Made by a program: the position numbers and the translations under genes
Notes under the pieces: generated by a model
Database searches by the model: none
Told to the model about the DNA's origin: nothing
Seen by the model: the letters and a program-made list of their open reading frames with translations, nothing else
In this document: piece by piece, positions 3,832 to 10,699 of the stretch
Layout of the letters: each line of letters opens with the position of its first letter
Numbering within the stretch: position 1 is the stretch's first letter
NCBI GenBank assembly: GCA_964494645.1
Contig: CAZBSH010000068.1
Location: 1-10,699 of the forward strand
Length of the DNA stretch: 10,699 bases
Source of the DNA: Christensenella sp964494645
GTDB lineage: Bacteria > Bacillota > Clostridia > Christensenellales > Christensenellaceae
Direction: 5' to 3'

Positions 3832-4911
3832 ATGCAGTGCATAAAATGTAAAACTGAATTACTATCTGATTCTGTGTTCTGCCACATTTGCGGAACGAAG
3901 CAGGTTTCGTCGACCAAGCGTAACGTTAAAAAGCGCGGAAACGGTCAGGGCAGCGTCTATAAACGCGGTAAAACATGGACTGCAAAATTTGAAAGTCGTG
4001 CCGGAGGCGTTCGCATCGTAAGGACAAAGGGCGGGTTTCAAACGAGACGAGACGCCCTTGATTATATTGGCGCGCTTAAAAAACCGCGCAAGGCGTCTTT
4101 GTTGTCAGATTTATGGAAGTTGTATGAAAACAATGCCATGACAAAGCTTTCCAACTCCAAGCAAACCGCCTATAAAATAGCATATGGGCGTATGGAAGAT
4201 ATCAAGCTTCGCCCAATGCCCGATCTAACGATTGAAGTGTTACAGTCTTGCGTAAACCAGAACGCGCCGTCGCATTACACCGCGCGCGACATGAAGGTTC
4301 TGTTGTCTCATTTATACAAAATGGCTATGGCACAACAGGAAGTATCTGTAAATTTGTCACAGTTTATTATGCTTCCGGACCTAAACGAAACTGAACCGAC
4401 GCCGTTTTCGACAGACGAATTAAAAAGGTTGTGGAGTCACTATGAAAAGGACGGCTGGGCGGGTTATATTTTGCTCATGATTTACTCTGGCATGATGCCC
4501 GGAGAGCTCCTAATATGTCAAAAAAACATGATTGACATTTCTGCACAAACAATTACCGGTTGCGGACTGAAAACCAAGACGCGCAAAAAAACACCTCTTA
4601 TGATTGCAGATATTATTGTGCCGGTCGTGCAATATTTATTAGAAATTTCAAAAACAGAATTTCTACTTGATATGAAAAGAAATGATTTTTATGATCGTTT
4701 CGATGAAACATTGCGCGCTGCCGGTTGCAGAGACTTAACGCCCTATGCTTGTCGGCACACCACCGCTACCGCTCTAGCACTTGGGAACAATGTTGCTCCG
4801 TCTGTTATTAAAAAAATAATGCGTCATTCAAACATAACCACTACGCAAAGATATATCCACCCAGACACAAGCGATATGCTTGCCGCTGTCAATACCCTTT
4901 CCAAAGAATAA
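3832..4911 (+). CDS. Tyrosine-family phage integrase with N-terminal zinc ribbon
   Basis: 359 aa. ATG at 3832 has AGGAG 5 nt upstream. Residues 3-20 are a zinc ribbon (Cys3, Cys6, Cys17, Cys20). Residues 36-75 (GNGQGSVYKRGKTWTAKF) look like an AP2-like arm-site-binding domain. Residues 88-185 form the core-binding domain and 190-350 the catalytic domain. Catalytic residues: Arg II in CRHTTAT (Arg308), the box II His/Trp position at His332 (MRHSNITTT), the nucleophile Tyr341 (QRYIHPD) and a beta-hairpin Lys near 247-249. The HxxR histidine is Tyr305 here. The first catalytic Arg, expected in the pattern G-M-R-P-G-E, is Met222 (SGMMPGELL). It catalyses site-specific insertion of the element, probably at the adjacent tRNA-Ser(GCU). 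Family identity is certain; activity depends on how the Met is interpreted. Confidence 0.93.
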   Translation: MQCIKCKTELLSDSVFCHICGTKQVSSTKRNVKKRGNGQGSVYKRGKTWTAKFESRAGGVRIVRTKGGFQTRRDALDYIGALKKPRKASLLSDLWKLYENNAMTKLSNSKQTAYKIAYGRMEDIKLRPMPDLTIEVLQSCVNQNAPSHYTARDMKVLLSHLYKMAMAQQEVSVNLSQFIMLPDLNETEPTPFSTDELKRLWSHYEKDGWAGYILLMIYSGMMPGELLICQKNMIDISAQTITGCGLKTKTRKKTPLMIADIIVPVVQYLLEISKTEFLLDMKRNDFYDRFDETLRAAGCRDLTPYACRHTTATALALGNNVAPSVIKKIMRHSNITTTQRYIHPDTSDMLAAVNTLSKE

Positions 4912-4916
4912 TTATG

Positions 4917-4936
4917 TATGTAATACGTTTGTAATA
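4917..4936. repeat. Short direct repeat after int, possible arm-type site
   Basis: TATGTAATA (4917-4925) and TTTGTAATA (4928-4936) repeat with an 11-bp period between the integrase stop and the tRNA. Closely spaced short direct repeats in this position are typical of integrase arm sites, but two 9-mers in AT-rich DNA are weak evidence. Confidence 0.3.
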
Positions 4937-4987
4937 GCACAATTTTTTATACCATTCCGTGCCATTCTCAAAAGAAACAATTGAATG

Positions 4988-5013
4988 AAAAAACCCGCCT
5001 ATTAAGCGGGTTT
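4988..5013 (-). terminator. Rho-independent terminator of the tRNA-Ser operon
   Basis: The stem AAACCCGC (4991-4998) / GCGGGTTT (5006-5013) has a 7-nt loop and is followed on the minus strand by a run of Ts (As at 4988-4993). It begins at the 3' CCA of tRNA-Ser(GCU), so it ends the tRNA transcript. On the plus strand it could also slow readthrough from the integrase gene, but with a shorter T-run. Confidence 0.85.
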
Positions 5014-5045
5014 GGCGGAGAAGGAGGGATTTGAACCCTCGCGCC
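5013..5045. other. Presumed attachment site at tRNA-Ser(GCU) 3' end
   Basis: The integrase stop lies about 100 bp from the 3' end of this tRNA gene, the classic configuration for integration into a tRNA 3' end with the gene restored by the incoming sequence. The core would be part of the T-arm/acceptor region or the terminator just beyond. The second att copy must lie left of the window, so this is inference. Confidence 0.5.
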
Positions 5046-5106
5046 GATTACCTCAGCCTACTCCCTTAGCAGGGGAGCCCCTTCAGCCGTACTTGGGTAC
5101 TTCTCC
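5013..5106 (-). tRNA. tRNA-Ser(GCU)
   Basis: 94 nt, class II. The acceptor pair GGAGAAG (5') / CTTCTCC (3') is followed by G and an encoded CCA. The anticodon stem CTCCC/GGGAG encloses loop CTGCTAA, with anticodon GCT, reading serine codons AGC and AGU. A long variable arm and the T-arm GAGGGTTCAAATCCCTC are present. It is the second gene of a two-tRNA transcript and the probable integration target of the element. Confidence 0.97.
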
Positions 5107-5158
5107 AACTGAATTTGATGCTCTATATTAAGCGGTTTGACTCCGCAATTTTTAAAAT

Positions 5159-5247
5159 TGGCGGAGAGGATGGGATTCGAACCCATGTGGGCTTGCACCC
5201 TAACGGTTTTCAAGACCGCCCCGTTATGACCGCTTCGGTACCTCTCC
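5159..5247 (-). tRNA. tRNA-Ser(UGA)
   Basis: 89 nt, class II. The acceptor pair GGAGAGG / CCTCTCC is followed by G and an encoded CCA. The anticodon arm GCGGT-CTTGAAA-ACCGT gives anticodon TGA, reading UCN serine codons (UCA primarily). A long variable arm and the T-arm ATGGGTTCGAATCCCAT are present. It is first in the transcript; 52 bp separate it from tRNA-Ser(GCU). Confidence 0.97.
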
Positions 5248-5300
5248 AAAAGAAATATTCCTCAGCTTTGTGAACATCTCCCATTCAAATACGCTTTAAC

Positions 5301-5330
5301 AGTATACCAAATCCCATGCTTTATTGTCAA
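5301..5330 (-). promoter_or_regulatory. Promoter of the tRNA-Ser pair
   Basis: On the minus strand a perfect TTGACA (5330-5325) and TATACT (5306-5301, one mismatch) are separated by 18 bp, about 54 bp upstream of the tRNA-Ser(UGA) 5' end. A strong stable-RNA type promoter in the expected place. Confidence 0.8.
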
Positions 5331-5343
5331 GCAAAAACACCTT

Positions 5344-5895
5344 TTAAAGAGTTCTCAGTACTTTACACGGGTTTCCTACGGCGATACAGTTTGCAGGAAT
5401 ATTTTTAACGACTACGCTGCCCGCACCGACCGTCGTATTTTCGCCGATCGTAACGCCCGGACATACAATAACACCCGCGCCTAACCATACATTATTGCCA
5501 ATTTTGACAGGCTTACCGTTTTCCTTGCCGCTCTTGCGCTGTACAGGGTCTATCGGATGTGTTGCCGCGACGATTTGCACCCCCGGTGCAATCAATACAT
5601 TTTCACCGATCTCCACCTTACAGACGTCAAGGATTGTGCACCCAAAATTGATGTATGTGCCTCGACCAATCGTGATATTACTTCCATAATCAACATAAAA
5701 AGGCGGGCGTACCGTAACACTTCCTTTTTCACTATGCACCAGCTCGCAAAAAATTTCATCGATTTCCTTCGGCGCATCCGGACTTGTTTCATTCAGCTTC
5801 TTGCATAACAATGCCGCTCGCATCTGCTCCTTTTGAAGTTGCGCGTCTGTCGCGTCATAATATTCGCCAATCAGCATTTTTTCTTTCTCAGTCAT
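5344..5895 (-). CDS. Maltose/galactoside-type O-acetyltransferase (hexapeptide repeat)
   Basis: 183 aa from ATG 5895, with AAGGAG 7 nt upstream. An in-frame ATG at 5934 falls inside the gyrA terminator and is unlikely. Residues 1-50 form the N-terminal helical cap of the family (EKMLIGEYYDATDAQLQKEQ). Residues 58-180 contain hexapeptide repeats of a left-handed beta-helix (ITIGRGTYIN, VEIGENVLIA, VKIGNNVWLG, VTIGENTTVG). His113 in AATHPIDP matches the catalytic His of Maa/LacA enzymes, which move acetyl from acetyl-CoA to a sugar hydroxyl as a trimer in the cytoplasm. The length equals the family norm. The sugar substrate cannot be told from sequence. It sits between gyrA and the tRNA-Ser pair with no evident promoter of its own, so it may depend on readthrough past the gyrA hairpin. 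Confidence 0.92.
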   Translation of the reverse strand: MTEKEKMLIGEYYDATDAQLQKEQMRAALLCKKLNETSPDAPKEIDEIFCELVHSEKGSVTVRPPFYVDYGSNITIGRGTYINFGCTILDVCKVEIGENVLIAPGVQIVAATHPIDPVQRKSGKENGKPVKIGNNVWLGAGVIVCPGVTIGENTTVGAGSVVVKNIPANCIAVGNPCKVLRTL

Positions 5896-5918
5896 ATATT
5901 TTTTCTCCTTCATATACA

Positions 5919-5945
5919 AAACCCGGCACAACATGTACCGGGTTT
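5919..5945 (-). terminator. Terminator after gyrA
   Basis: The stem AAACCCGG (5919-5926) / CCGGGTTT (5938-5945) has an 11-nt loop and begins 7 bp after the gyrA stop. On the minus strand it is followed by only four Ts, so it may be leaky. The acetyltransferase ribosome site follows closely. Confidence 0.7.
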
Positions 5946-5952
5946 CAATGAC

Positions 5953-8457
5953 TTATTCCTTAGGCTCTTCCTCTGTTTCGTTTTTCGGCGCCGCGGCTTC
6001 GCAGCCGCCGCCTTCGGGGTCTGCCTCGTCATATTCGTTTTCTACGAATTTAGCAACACACACAACCTTGGTCTCATCGTTCACACGCATCAGCCTTACA
6101 CCCTGTGTAGAACGACCGATCAGCGAAATCTCATCAACGCTCATACGGATAACAACCCCCGCATCATTGATCAACATAATCTCTTCGCTGCCGTCGACAA
6201 TCTTAAGACCACACATCTTGCCTGTCTTATCGGTAATATTCATTGTCTTTAAACCGATTCCGCCGCGCGTTTGCAGTCTGTATTCGCTTTCCTGCGTACG
6301 CTTTCCATAACCGTTTTCCGTGATAACCAGTATCTGTCGATCTTTTTCCACGATACACGCATCTACAACCGCGTCGCCTTGCCGCAGCTTGATTGCGCGG
6401 ACACCGGTAGACACACGCCCCATCGGGCGTACATTCTCTTCGTTGAAAATGATGGACATACCATCGCGTGTACCCACAACGATGTTTTTAGTACCGTCCG
6501 TTTCCATAACAGAGATCAACTCGTCGTCATCACGCAAATTAACAGCCTTAAGTCCGTTTTGACGGATATTGGAATATTCCCCAAAAGGTGTTTTCTTAAT
6601 CACGCCGCCCTTTGTAACGATCACAAGGTTAGAGTGCTTTTCTATTTCCGTTTCAATCGGGAATACCGCCGATATCTTTTCGTCCGGATCAAGGTTCAGC
6701 ATATTAACGATCGCCGTCCCTTTTGCCGTTCTTCCCGCTTCAGGGATCTGGTAGCACTTTTTCATATATACCTTGCCCTTGTTGGTAAAGAACAAAAGCT
6801 GGTTGTGCGTACACGTCACAAACACCTGCTCCGCAAAATCCTCTTCGCGCGTAGACATCGCCGTAATACCTCTGCCTCCACGTTTTTGCGCACGGTAAGT
6901 TTCCAGACTAATCCGTTTGATATACCCGTAATGCGTAAGCGTTACAACCATATCTTCGCGCGCGATCAGTTCGTCAAGGTCAATATCATCCTCGTCAAAT
7001 GTAATCTCTGTGCGACGCGCATCCGCATATTTGTCACGGATCTCCGCCAAGTCTTCTTTGATGATATCAAGAACCATCTGCGGTGTGCAAAGGATCGCAT
7101 TGAAATACTCGATCTTTTTAAGGATTTCTTGATATTCCGCTTCGATCTTATCACGCTCCAAACCTGTCAAACGCTGCAAGCGCATATCAAGGATTGCCTG
7201 TGCCTGTACTTCGGAAAGACCAAATCTTTCTGAGAGCGCCGCCCTTGCGGTAGCCGCATCCGGCGATTTTTTGATCAAGCTGACGATCTCGTCGATATTA
7301 TCGAGCGCGATAATCAGCCCTTCCAAAATATGCGCGCGCTTTTGCGCTTTTTCCAACTCAAATTTCGTGCGGCGGACAATGACTTCCTTTTGGTGCTCGA
7401 GGTAATATTCCAATACTTGCTTCAAGCCCAGCACTCTTGGTTCATCATCCACCAACGCAAGCATGATCACACCAAATGTATCCTGCATTTGCGTATGCTT
7501 GTATAAGTGATTCAGCACTACATTTGCGTTTGCGTTGCGCTTCAGCTCGATAACGATGCGCATCCCGGATTTGTCCGATTCGTCTCGCAGGTCCGAAATT
7601 CCTTCCAGCCGCTTATCATGAACCAACTCCGCGATTTTTTCAACCAATGCCGCTTTGTTTACTTGATATGGTATTTCCGTCACAATGATACGTTCGCGGT
7701 CATCATTGTATTTTTCAATTTCCGCCTTTGCGCGTACACGGATCCTGCCGCGTCCTGTCCTATAAGCCTCACGGATACCGGAGACACCCATAATGATACC
7801 GCCCGTCGGAAAATCCGGACCGGGCATAATATCTATCAACTCTTCCGTTGTAATTTCAGAGTTATCAATGAGCGCAATCGTCGCGTTGATCGTTTCTGCC
7901 AGATTATGCGGCGGGATATTTGTCGCCATGCCGACCGCAATACCGCCCGTTCCATTTACAAGAAGATTTGGAAAGCGGGCCGGGAGCACAGACGGCTGTT
8001 CCAGTGTCTCATCAAAGTTAGGATAAAAATCCACGGTATCCTTGTCGATATCGCGCATTAGCTCCATCGTGATCTTTGACATACGCGCTTCTGTATAACG
8101 CATTGCTGCCGCACCGTCGCCGTCCACCGAACCAAAGTTTCCGTGACCATCCACAAGCTGATGGCGTATAGAAAAATCCTGTGCCATTCTGACCATTGCG
8201 TCATAAACCGCCGTATCGCCGTGCGGATGATACTTACCAAGCACGTCACCCACAAGGCGCGCGCTTTTTCTGTATGGCTTGTCCGGATACATGCTGAGCT
8301 CGCCCATCGAATAAAGGATTCGCCTGTGAACAGGCTTTAGACCATCGCGCACATCCGGCAGCGCACGATTGATGATAACCGCCATCGCGTATGCGATAAA
8401 CGATTTCTGCATCTCCTTATTGATATCAATAGGCACGATGTTTTTCGTAATTTCCAA
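5953..8457 (-). CDS. gyrA: DNA gyrase subunit A
   Basis: 834 aa from TTG 8457, with GAGGGA 6 nt upstream. A TTG at 8478 (841 aa) is possible, and no ATG precedes the conserved start. GyrA is the DNA breakage-reunion subunit of the A2B2 gyrase that introduces negative supercoils. Visible features (short-start numbering): NIVPIDINKEMQKSFIAYAM at the N-terminus; the quinolone region KYHPHGDTAVYDAMVRMAQ with Thr82 and Asp86; active-site Tyr121 in AAAMRYTEAR; the coiled-coil and gate region about 330-480; the GyrA box QKRGGRG at 524-530 (Lys instead of the common Arg), which starts the DNA-wrapping beta-pinwheel; and an acidic tail ending EETEEEPKE-like. Thr82 is the usual residue in Clostridioides, not a resistance change. 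It follows gyrB by 44 bp and is co-transcribed with it. Confidence 0.98.
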   Translation of the reverse strand: MEITKNIVPIDINKEMQKSFIAYAMAVIINRALPDVRDGLKPVHRRILYSMGELSMYPDKPYRKSARLVGDVLGKYHPHGDTAVYDAMVRMAQDFSIRHQLVDGHGNFGSVDGDGAAAMRYTEARMSKITMELMRDIDKDTVDFYPNFDETLEQPSVLPARFPNLLVNGTGGIAVGMATNIPPHNLAETINATIALIDNSEITTEELIDIMPGPDFPTGGIIMGVSGIREAYRTGRGRIRVRAKAEIEKYNDDRERIIVTEIPYQVNKAALVEKIAELVHDKRLEGISDLRDESDKSGMRIVIELKRNANANVVLNHLYKHTQMQDTFGVIMLALVDDEPRVLGLKQVLEYYLEHQKEVIVRRTKFELEKAQKRAHILEGLIIALDNIDEIVSLIKKSPDAATARAALSERFGLSEVQAQAILDMRLQRLTGLERDKIEAEYQEILKKIEYFNAILCTPQMVLDIIKEDLAEIRDKYADARRTEITFDEDDIDLDELIAREDMVVTLTHYGYIKRISLETYRAQKRGGRGITAMSTREEDFAEQVFVTCTHNQLLFFTNKGKVYMKKCYQIPEAGRTAKGTAIVNMLNLDPDEKISAVFPIETEIEKHSNLVIVTKGGVIKKTPFGEYSNIRQNGLKAVNLRDDDELISVMETDGTKNIVVGTRDGMSIIFNEENVRPMGRVSTGVRAIKLRQGDAVVDACIVEKDRQILVITENGYGKRTQESEYRLQTRGGIGLKTMNITDKTGKMCGLKIVDGSEEIMLINDAGVVIRMSVDEISLIGRSTQGVRLMRVNDETKVVCVAKFVENEYDEADPEGGGCEAAAPKNETEEEPKE

Positions 8458-8501
8458 AACAATTCCCTCGTCCTTCAAAGTTTATAACCTTTATTTTATC
8501 C

Positions 8502-10418
8502 TCAAACGTCCAGATTAGAGACCAGCTTCGCGTTCTCTTCAATGAACTCCCTGCGCGGTTCCACGCTATCGCCCATCAGTACGGAGAACGTTTCTTCGAT
8601 CTCGATCGCATTATCCATATCCACTTGCAGCAGCGTACGCGTTTCCGGATCCATTGTCGTATCCCACAACTGCTCCGGATTCATCTCGCCAAGACCTTTA
8701 TAGCGCTGGATCGCCGCGCCGTCGCCCACTTCCTTTAAATATTCCTGCAATGCTTCATCACTATACAAATATTTATCGTCCGTACCCTTTTTACTGACCT
8801 TATACAGCGGCGGCTGCGCAATATATACATAGCCGTTTTCAATAAGCGGACGCATATAACGATAAAAAAATGTCAACAGCAAAATACGAATATGGCTGCC
8901 ATCAACATCGGCATCCGTCATACAGATGATTTTATGATAACGCAGCTTTTCTACATCAAATTCTTCACCCATGCCCGCGCCAAACGCCGTGATCATCGCT
9001 TTAATTTCGTTATTGGCGAGCGCGCGATCGTGCCGCGCTTTTTCTACATTCAATATCTTTCCGCGCAACGGTAAGATCGCCTGAAATTTTCGATCTCTGC
9101 CCTGTTTCGCGCTTCCACCGGCACTGTCTCCCTCAACAATGAATATCTCACACTTACTGGCATCCTTTTCCGAACAATCTGCCAGCTTTCCCGGAAGAGC
9201 CGCGGACTCAAGAGCTGTTTTACGCCGCGTCAATTCCCTTGCCTTTTTCGCCGCTTCACGCGCACGTTTTGCTGTCAGGCATTTATCGACGATCACTTTT
9301 GCCGTCGCCGGATTCTCTTCCAAAAATGTGTTGAGCCCTTCCGCAACGGTACTGTCTGTCAGCGCGCGCATTTCGCTGTTTCCAAGCTTTGTTTTTGTCT
9401 GTCCCTCAAACTGCGGCTCCGTAAGCTTTACGCTGATGATCGCCGTTAAACCTTCTCTGATGTCCTCTCCTGAGAGCGCAGGTTCATTCTCTTTTACAAG
9501 CTTCGTCCGTTTTGCATAATCGTTCACAACACGTGTGAGCGCATTTTTAAAACCATTCAGATGCGTACCACCCTCATGGGTAGAGATATTATTCGCAAAA
9601 GAAAATATGTTTTCCGCATATCCTTCGTTGTATTGCATTGCAACTTCCACAACGGATGTTCCCTTTTCCGTACAAAAATACACCGGCTCTTCAAAAAGCG
9701 GATTTTTGCTTTTATTCAGGTATTGCACAAACGATTTGATACCACCTTCATAGCAATAGACCTTCTCTAAAGGCTTTTCTCCGCGTAAATCCTTGAGTGT
9801 TATGCTGATACCTCTGTTTAAAAATGCCATCTCGCGCAGTCTGACACGCAGCGTATCGAATACAAAATTAATATCTTCAAAAATTTCCGGATCCGGCCAG
9901 AAATGAATTTCCGTTCCTGTTTCCTCTTCCGGACAATGATCAGCGATTTCTAATGTGGAAGTCGGTGCGCCCCGCTCAAAAGATTGTTGATAAATGTTTC
10001 CTTCCCGCCGTACTTTTGCCACAAGCTTTTCGGAAAGAGCATTTACAACGGATACGCCCACGCCGTGTAACCCGCCGGATACTTTATATCCTTCTCCGCC
10101 GAATTTTCCCCCCGCATGCAGCATTGTAAGCGCCACTTCAAGCGTCGAAACCCCTGCCTGCGGATGCATCCCTGTCGGGATACCGCGACCGTTATCACGA
10201 ACACAAAGACTTCCATCGCTTTCAATCACAACAAAAATATCCGTGCAATAACCGGCCATCGCTTCATCGATGGAATTATCGACGATTTCATATACAAGAT
10301 GATGCAGCCCGCGTAAATCCGTAGATCCGATATACATGCCCGGACGCTTGCGAACAGGTTCCAGACCCTCTAAAATTTGAATTTGACTTTCGTCGTACTG
10401 TTCTTGTTGATTACTCAT
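8502..10418 (-). CDS. gyrB: DNA gyrase subunit B
   Basis: 638 aa from ATG 10418, with GAGAGG 7 nt upstream. GyrB is the ATPase subunit of gyrase. GHKL ATPase: EIVDNSIDEAMAG with general base Glu44, DNGRGIP (Asp75) and the ATP lid GGLHGVGVSVVNALS (115-129). Transducer: QTKTKLG with Lys342. TOPRIM: EGDSAGGSA with Glu429 and DADVDGSHI with Asp502, Asp504 and Asp506 as Mg2+ ligands, plus PLRGKILNVEKA. C-terminal: IQRYKGLGEMNPEQLW. The length is typical of Gram-positive GyrB and lacks the insertion of the approximately 800-aa E. coli protein. The residues QTK and GEMNPEQLW favour GyrB, and the gyrA neighbour settles it against ParE. It starts 15 bp after the remB-like gene, so the three probably form one transcript. 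Confidence 0.98.
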   Translation of the reverse strand: MSNQQEQYDESQIQILEGLEPVRKRPGMYIGSTDLRGLHHLVYEIVDNSIDEAMAGYCTDIFVVIESDGSLCVRDNGRGIPTGMHPQAGVSTLEVALTMLHAGGKFGGEGYKVSGGLHGVGVSVVNALSEKLVAKVRREGNIYQQSFERGAPTSTLEIADHCPEEETGTEIHFWPDPEIFEDINFVFDTLRVRLREMAFLNRGISITLKDLRGEKPLEKVYCYEGGIKSFVQYLNKSKNPLFEEPVYFCTEKGTSVVEVAMQYNEGYAENIFSFANNISTHEGGTHLNGFKNALTRVVNDYAKRTKLVKENEPALSGEDIREGLTAIISVKLTEPQFEGQTKTKLGNSEMRALTDSTVAEGLNTFLEENPATAKVIVDKCLTAKRAREAAKKARELTRRKTALESAALPGKLADCSEKDASKCEIFIVEGDSAGGSAKQGRDRKFQAILPLRGKILNVEKARHDRALANNEIKAMITAFGAGMGEEFDVEKLRYHKIICMTDADVDGSHIRILLLTFFYRYMRPLIENGYVYIAQPPLYKVSKKGTDDKYLYSDEALQEYLKEVGDGAAIQRYKGLGEMNPEQLWDTTMDPETRTLLQVDMDNAIEIEETFSVLMGDSVEPRREFIEENAKLVSNLDV

Positions 10419-10433
10419 TCATGTACCTCTCTT

Positions 10434-10699
10434 TTATCGCAAAACACAGTTTTCCTCTTCCAATTCGAATCTTTTACTGCGCCCAAAAAGTGTGCGCACC
10501 GAAATAGGCGAAAGAAACCCGCGCTTTTCGTCTTTTTCCTGCGTTATGATGATAGATTTTGGAATATCCTCTGTTATTTTTATACACTCTATTCCCTTTA
10601 AAAAAAGGCTTGTATCTTCGTTGCTTACAGCCTCTTCATAATCCAAAATCATAACAATATTCTTTGTCTTTGCAAAATAGTCGTTTCCCAAATGTAAAA
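10434..10699 (-). CDS. remB: Extracellular matrix regulator RemB-like (DUF370) protein, 5' end beyond window
   Basis: The right edge cuts the gene. The frame reads through ...LHLGNDYFAKTKNIVMILDY, which matches the usual start M-(Y/F)-(I/L)-HLG-(D/E)-(D/N) of YaaB/RemB, so only about two codons are missing. The TTG at 10691 is therefore internal, not the start. The conserved core PKSIIITQEKDEKRGFLSPI, with the S-P-(I/L)-S pattern near the end, is characteristic of DUF370. In Bacillus subtilis remB (yaaB) lies between recF and gyrB and affects biofilm matrix gene expression. Position and sequence agree here, placing the window beside oriC. Whether it regulates matrix genes in this organism is unknown. 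Confidence 0.88.
   Translation of the reverse strand, partial: LHLGNDYFAKTKNIVMILDYEEAVSNEDTSLFLKGIECIKITEDIPKSIIITQEKDEKRGFLSPISVRTLFGRSKRFELEEENCVLR

Larger units (their letters stand above)
1..5012. mobile_element. Prophage or integrative element, right-end portion
   Basis: An integrase, ImmA-like peptidase, two repressor/Cro-like pairs, tightly packed small phage-type genes and a pentapeptide-repeat gene lie directly next to a tRNA-Ser 3' end. This is the classical arrangement for a temperate phage or phage-like ICE. The integrase-proximal end is about 4912-5015. The other end lies to the left, outside the window. No structural, replication or conjugation genes are visible, so phage versus ICE cannot be decided. 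Base composition is visibly more AT-rich than in gyrBA. The extent is inferred from gene content, not from paired att sites. Confidence 0.85.

Noticed and set aside
5146..5160. AT-rich palindrome CAATTTT-T-AAAATTG between the two tRNAs
   Set aside because: Low complexity, partly overlaps the tRNA-Ser(UGA) CCA end; probably chance or processing-neutral spacer.
5058..5249. 63-codon minus-strand open frame
   Set aside because: It runs across both tRNA-Ser genes and is explained by their sequence, so it is not a protein gene.
6271..7233. 320-codon plus-strand open frame
   Set aside because: Antisense to the conserved gyrA coding sequence; the composition is that of a shadow frame, with no ribosome site or recognisable domain.
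7507..8061. 184-codon plus-strand open frame
   Set aside because: Also antisense to gyrA and without independent coding signals.
8196..8220. GyrA Thr82 as a quinolone-resistance substitution
   Set aside because: Thr is the normal residue at this position in Clostridioides and other clostridia, so it is not evidence of acquired resistance.

Overview
The window looks like a Clostridia-type Firmicutes chromosome next to the replication origin, with the end of an integrated prophage (or related integrative element) inserted at a serine tRNA gene. The chromosomal part (about 5013-10699) reads leftward on the minus strand as remB-like, gyrB, gyrA. This matches the recF-remB-gyrB-gyrA order known beside dnaA in Bacillus and many Firmicutes. 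GyrB has the short Gram-positive length, and GyrA carries Thr at the quinolone position, as in Clostridioides. Downstream of gyrA come a hexapeptide-repeat sugar O-acetyltransferase and a promoter driving tRNA-Ser(UGA) then tRNA-Ser(GCU), closed by a strong terminator. I cannot name the genus.

The prophage part (about 1-5012) is more AT-rich. Its right end is a plus-strand lysogeny module: an XRE-family repressor (2078-2605), an ImmA/IrrE-type zinc peptidase with a membrane segment and a Cys/His tail (2680-3297), a two-TM protein of unknown function (3335-3820) and a tyrosine integrase with an N-terminal zinc ribbon (3832-4911). The integrase gene ends about 100 bp from the 3' end of tRNA-Ser(GCU), the presumed attachment site. 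The repressor is divergent from a leftward early operon: a Cro-like HTH protein (1729-1929), a small DNA-binding-like protein (1444-1665) and a 24-residue basic peptide (1373-1447). Four copies of C[A/G]TTTGGTGAT lie at these promoters.

A second, independent switch lies further left: a 75-aa repressor (1141-1368, plus) divergent from a 95-aa HTH protein (763-1050, minus) and a four-Cys protein (555-806, minus). It has its own operators, CTAAC-N5-GTTAG, one of them exactly in the spacer of a near-consensus promoter. This switch is bracketed by a perfect 38-bp direct repeat (457-494 and 1373-1410, period 916 bp). The gene parts outside the repeats are intact and those inside are broken. Collapsing the repeats would rejoin the 24-aa peptide gene to the 76-aa phage protein gene (230-460) and the pentapeptide-repeat gene (1-142). 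I infer that the 916-bp segment is an acquired regulatory cassette spliced into the early operon of another phage. This is the most interesting feature of the window.

Together, the two switches probably set prophage maintenance against induction, and the integrase inserts the element at tRNA-Ser. Leftward transcription from switch 2 would run antisense through repressor 1, since no terminator is visible between them, so the two switches may be coupled.
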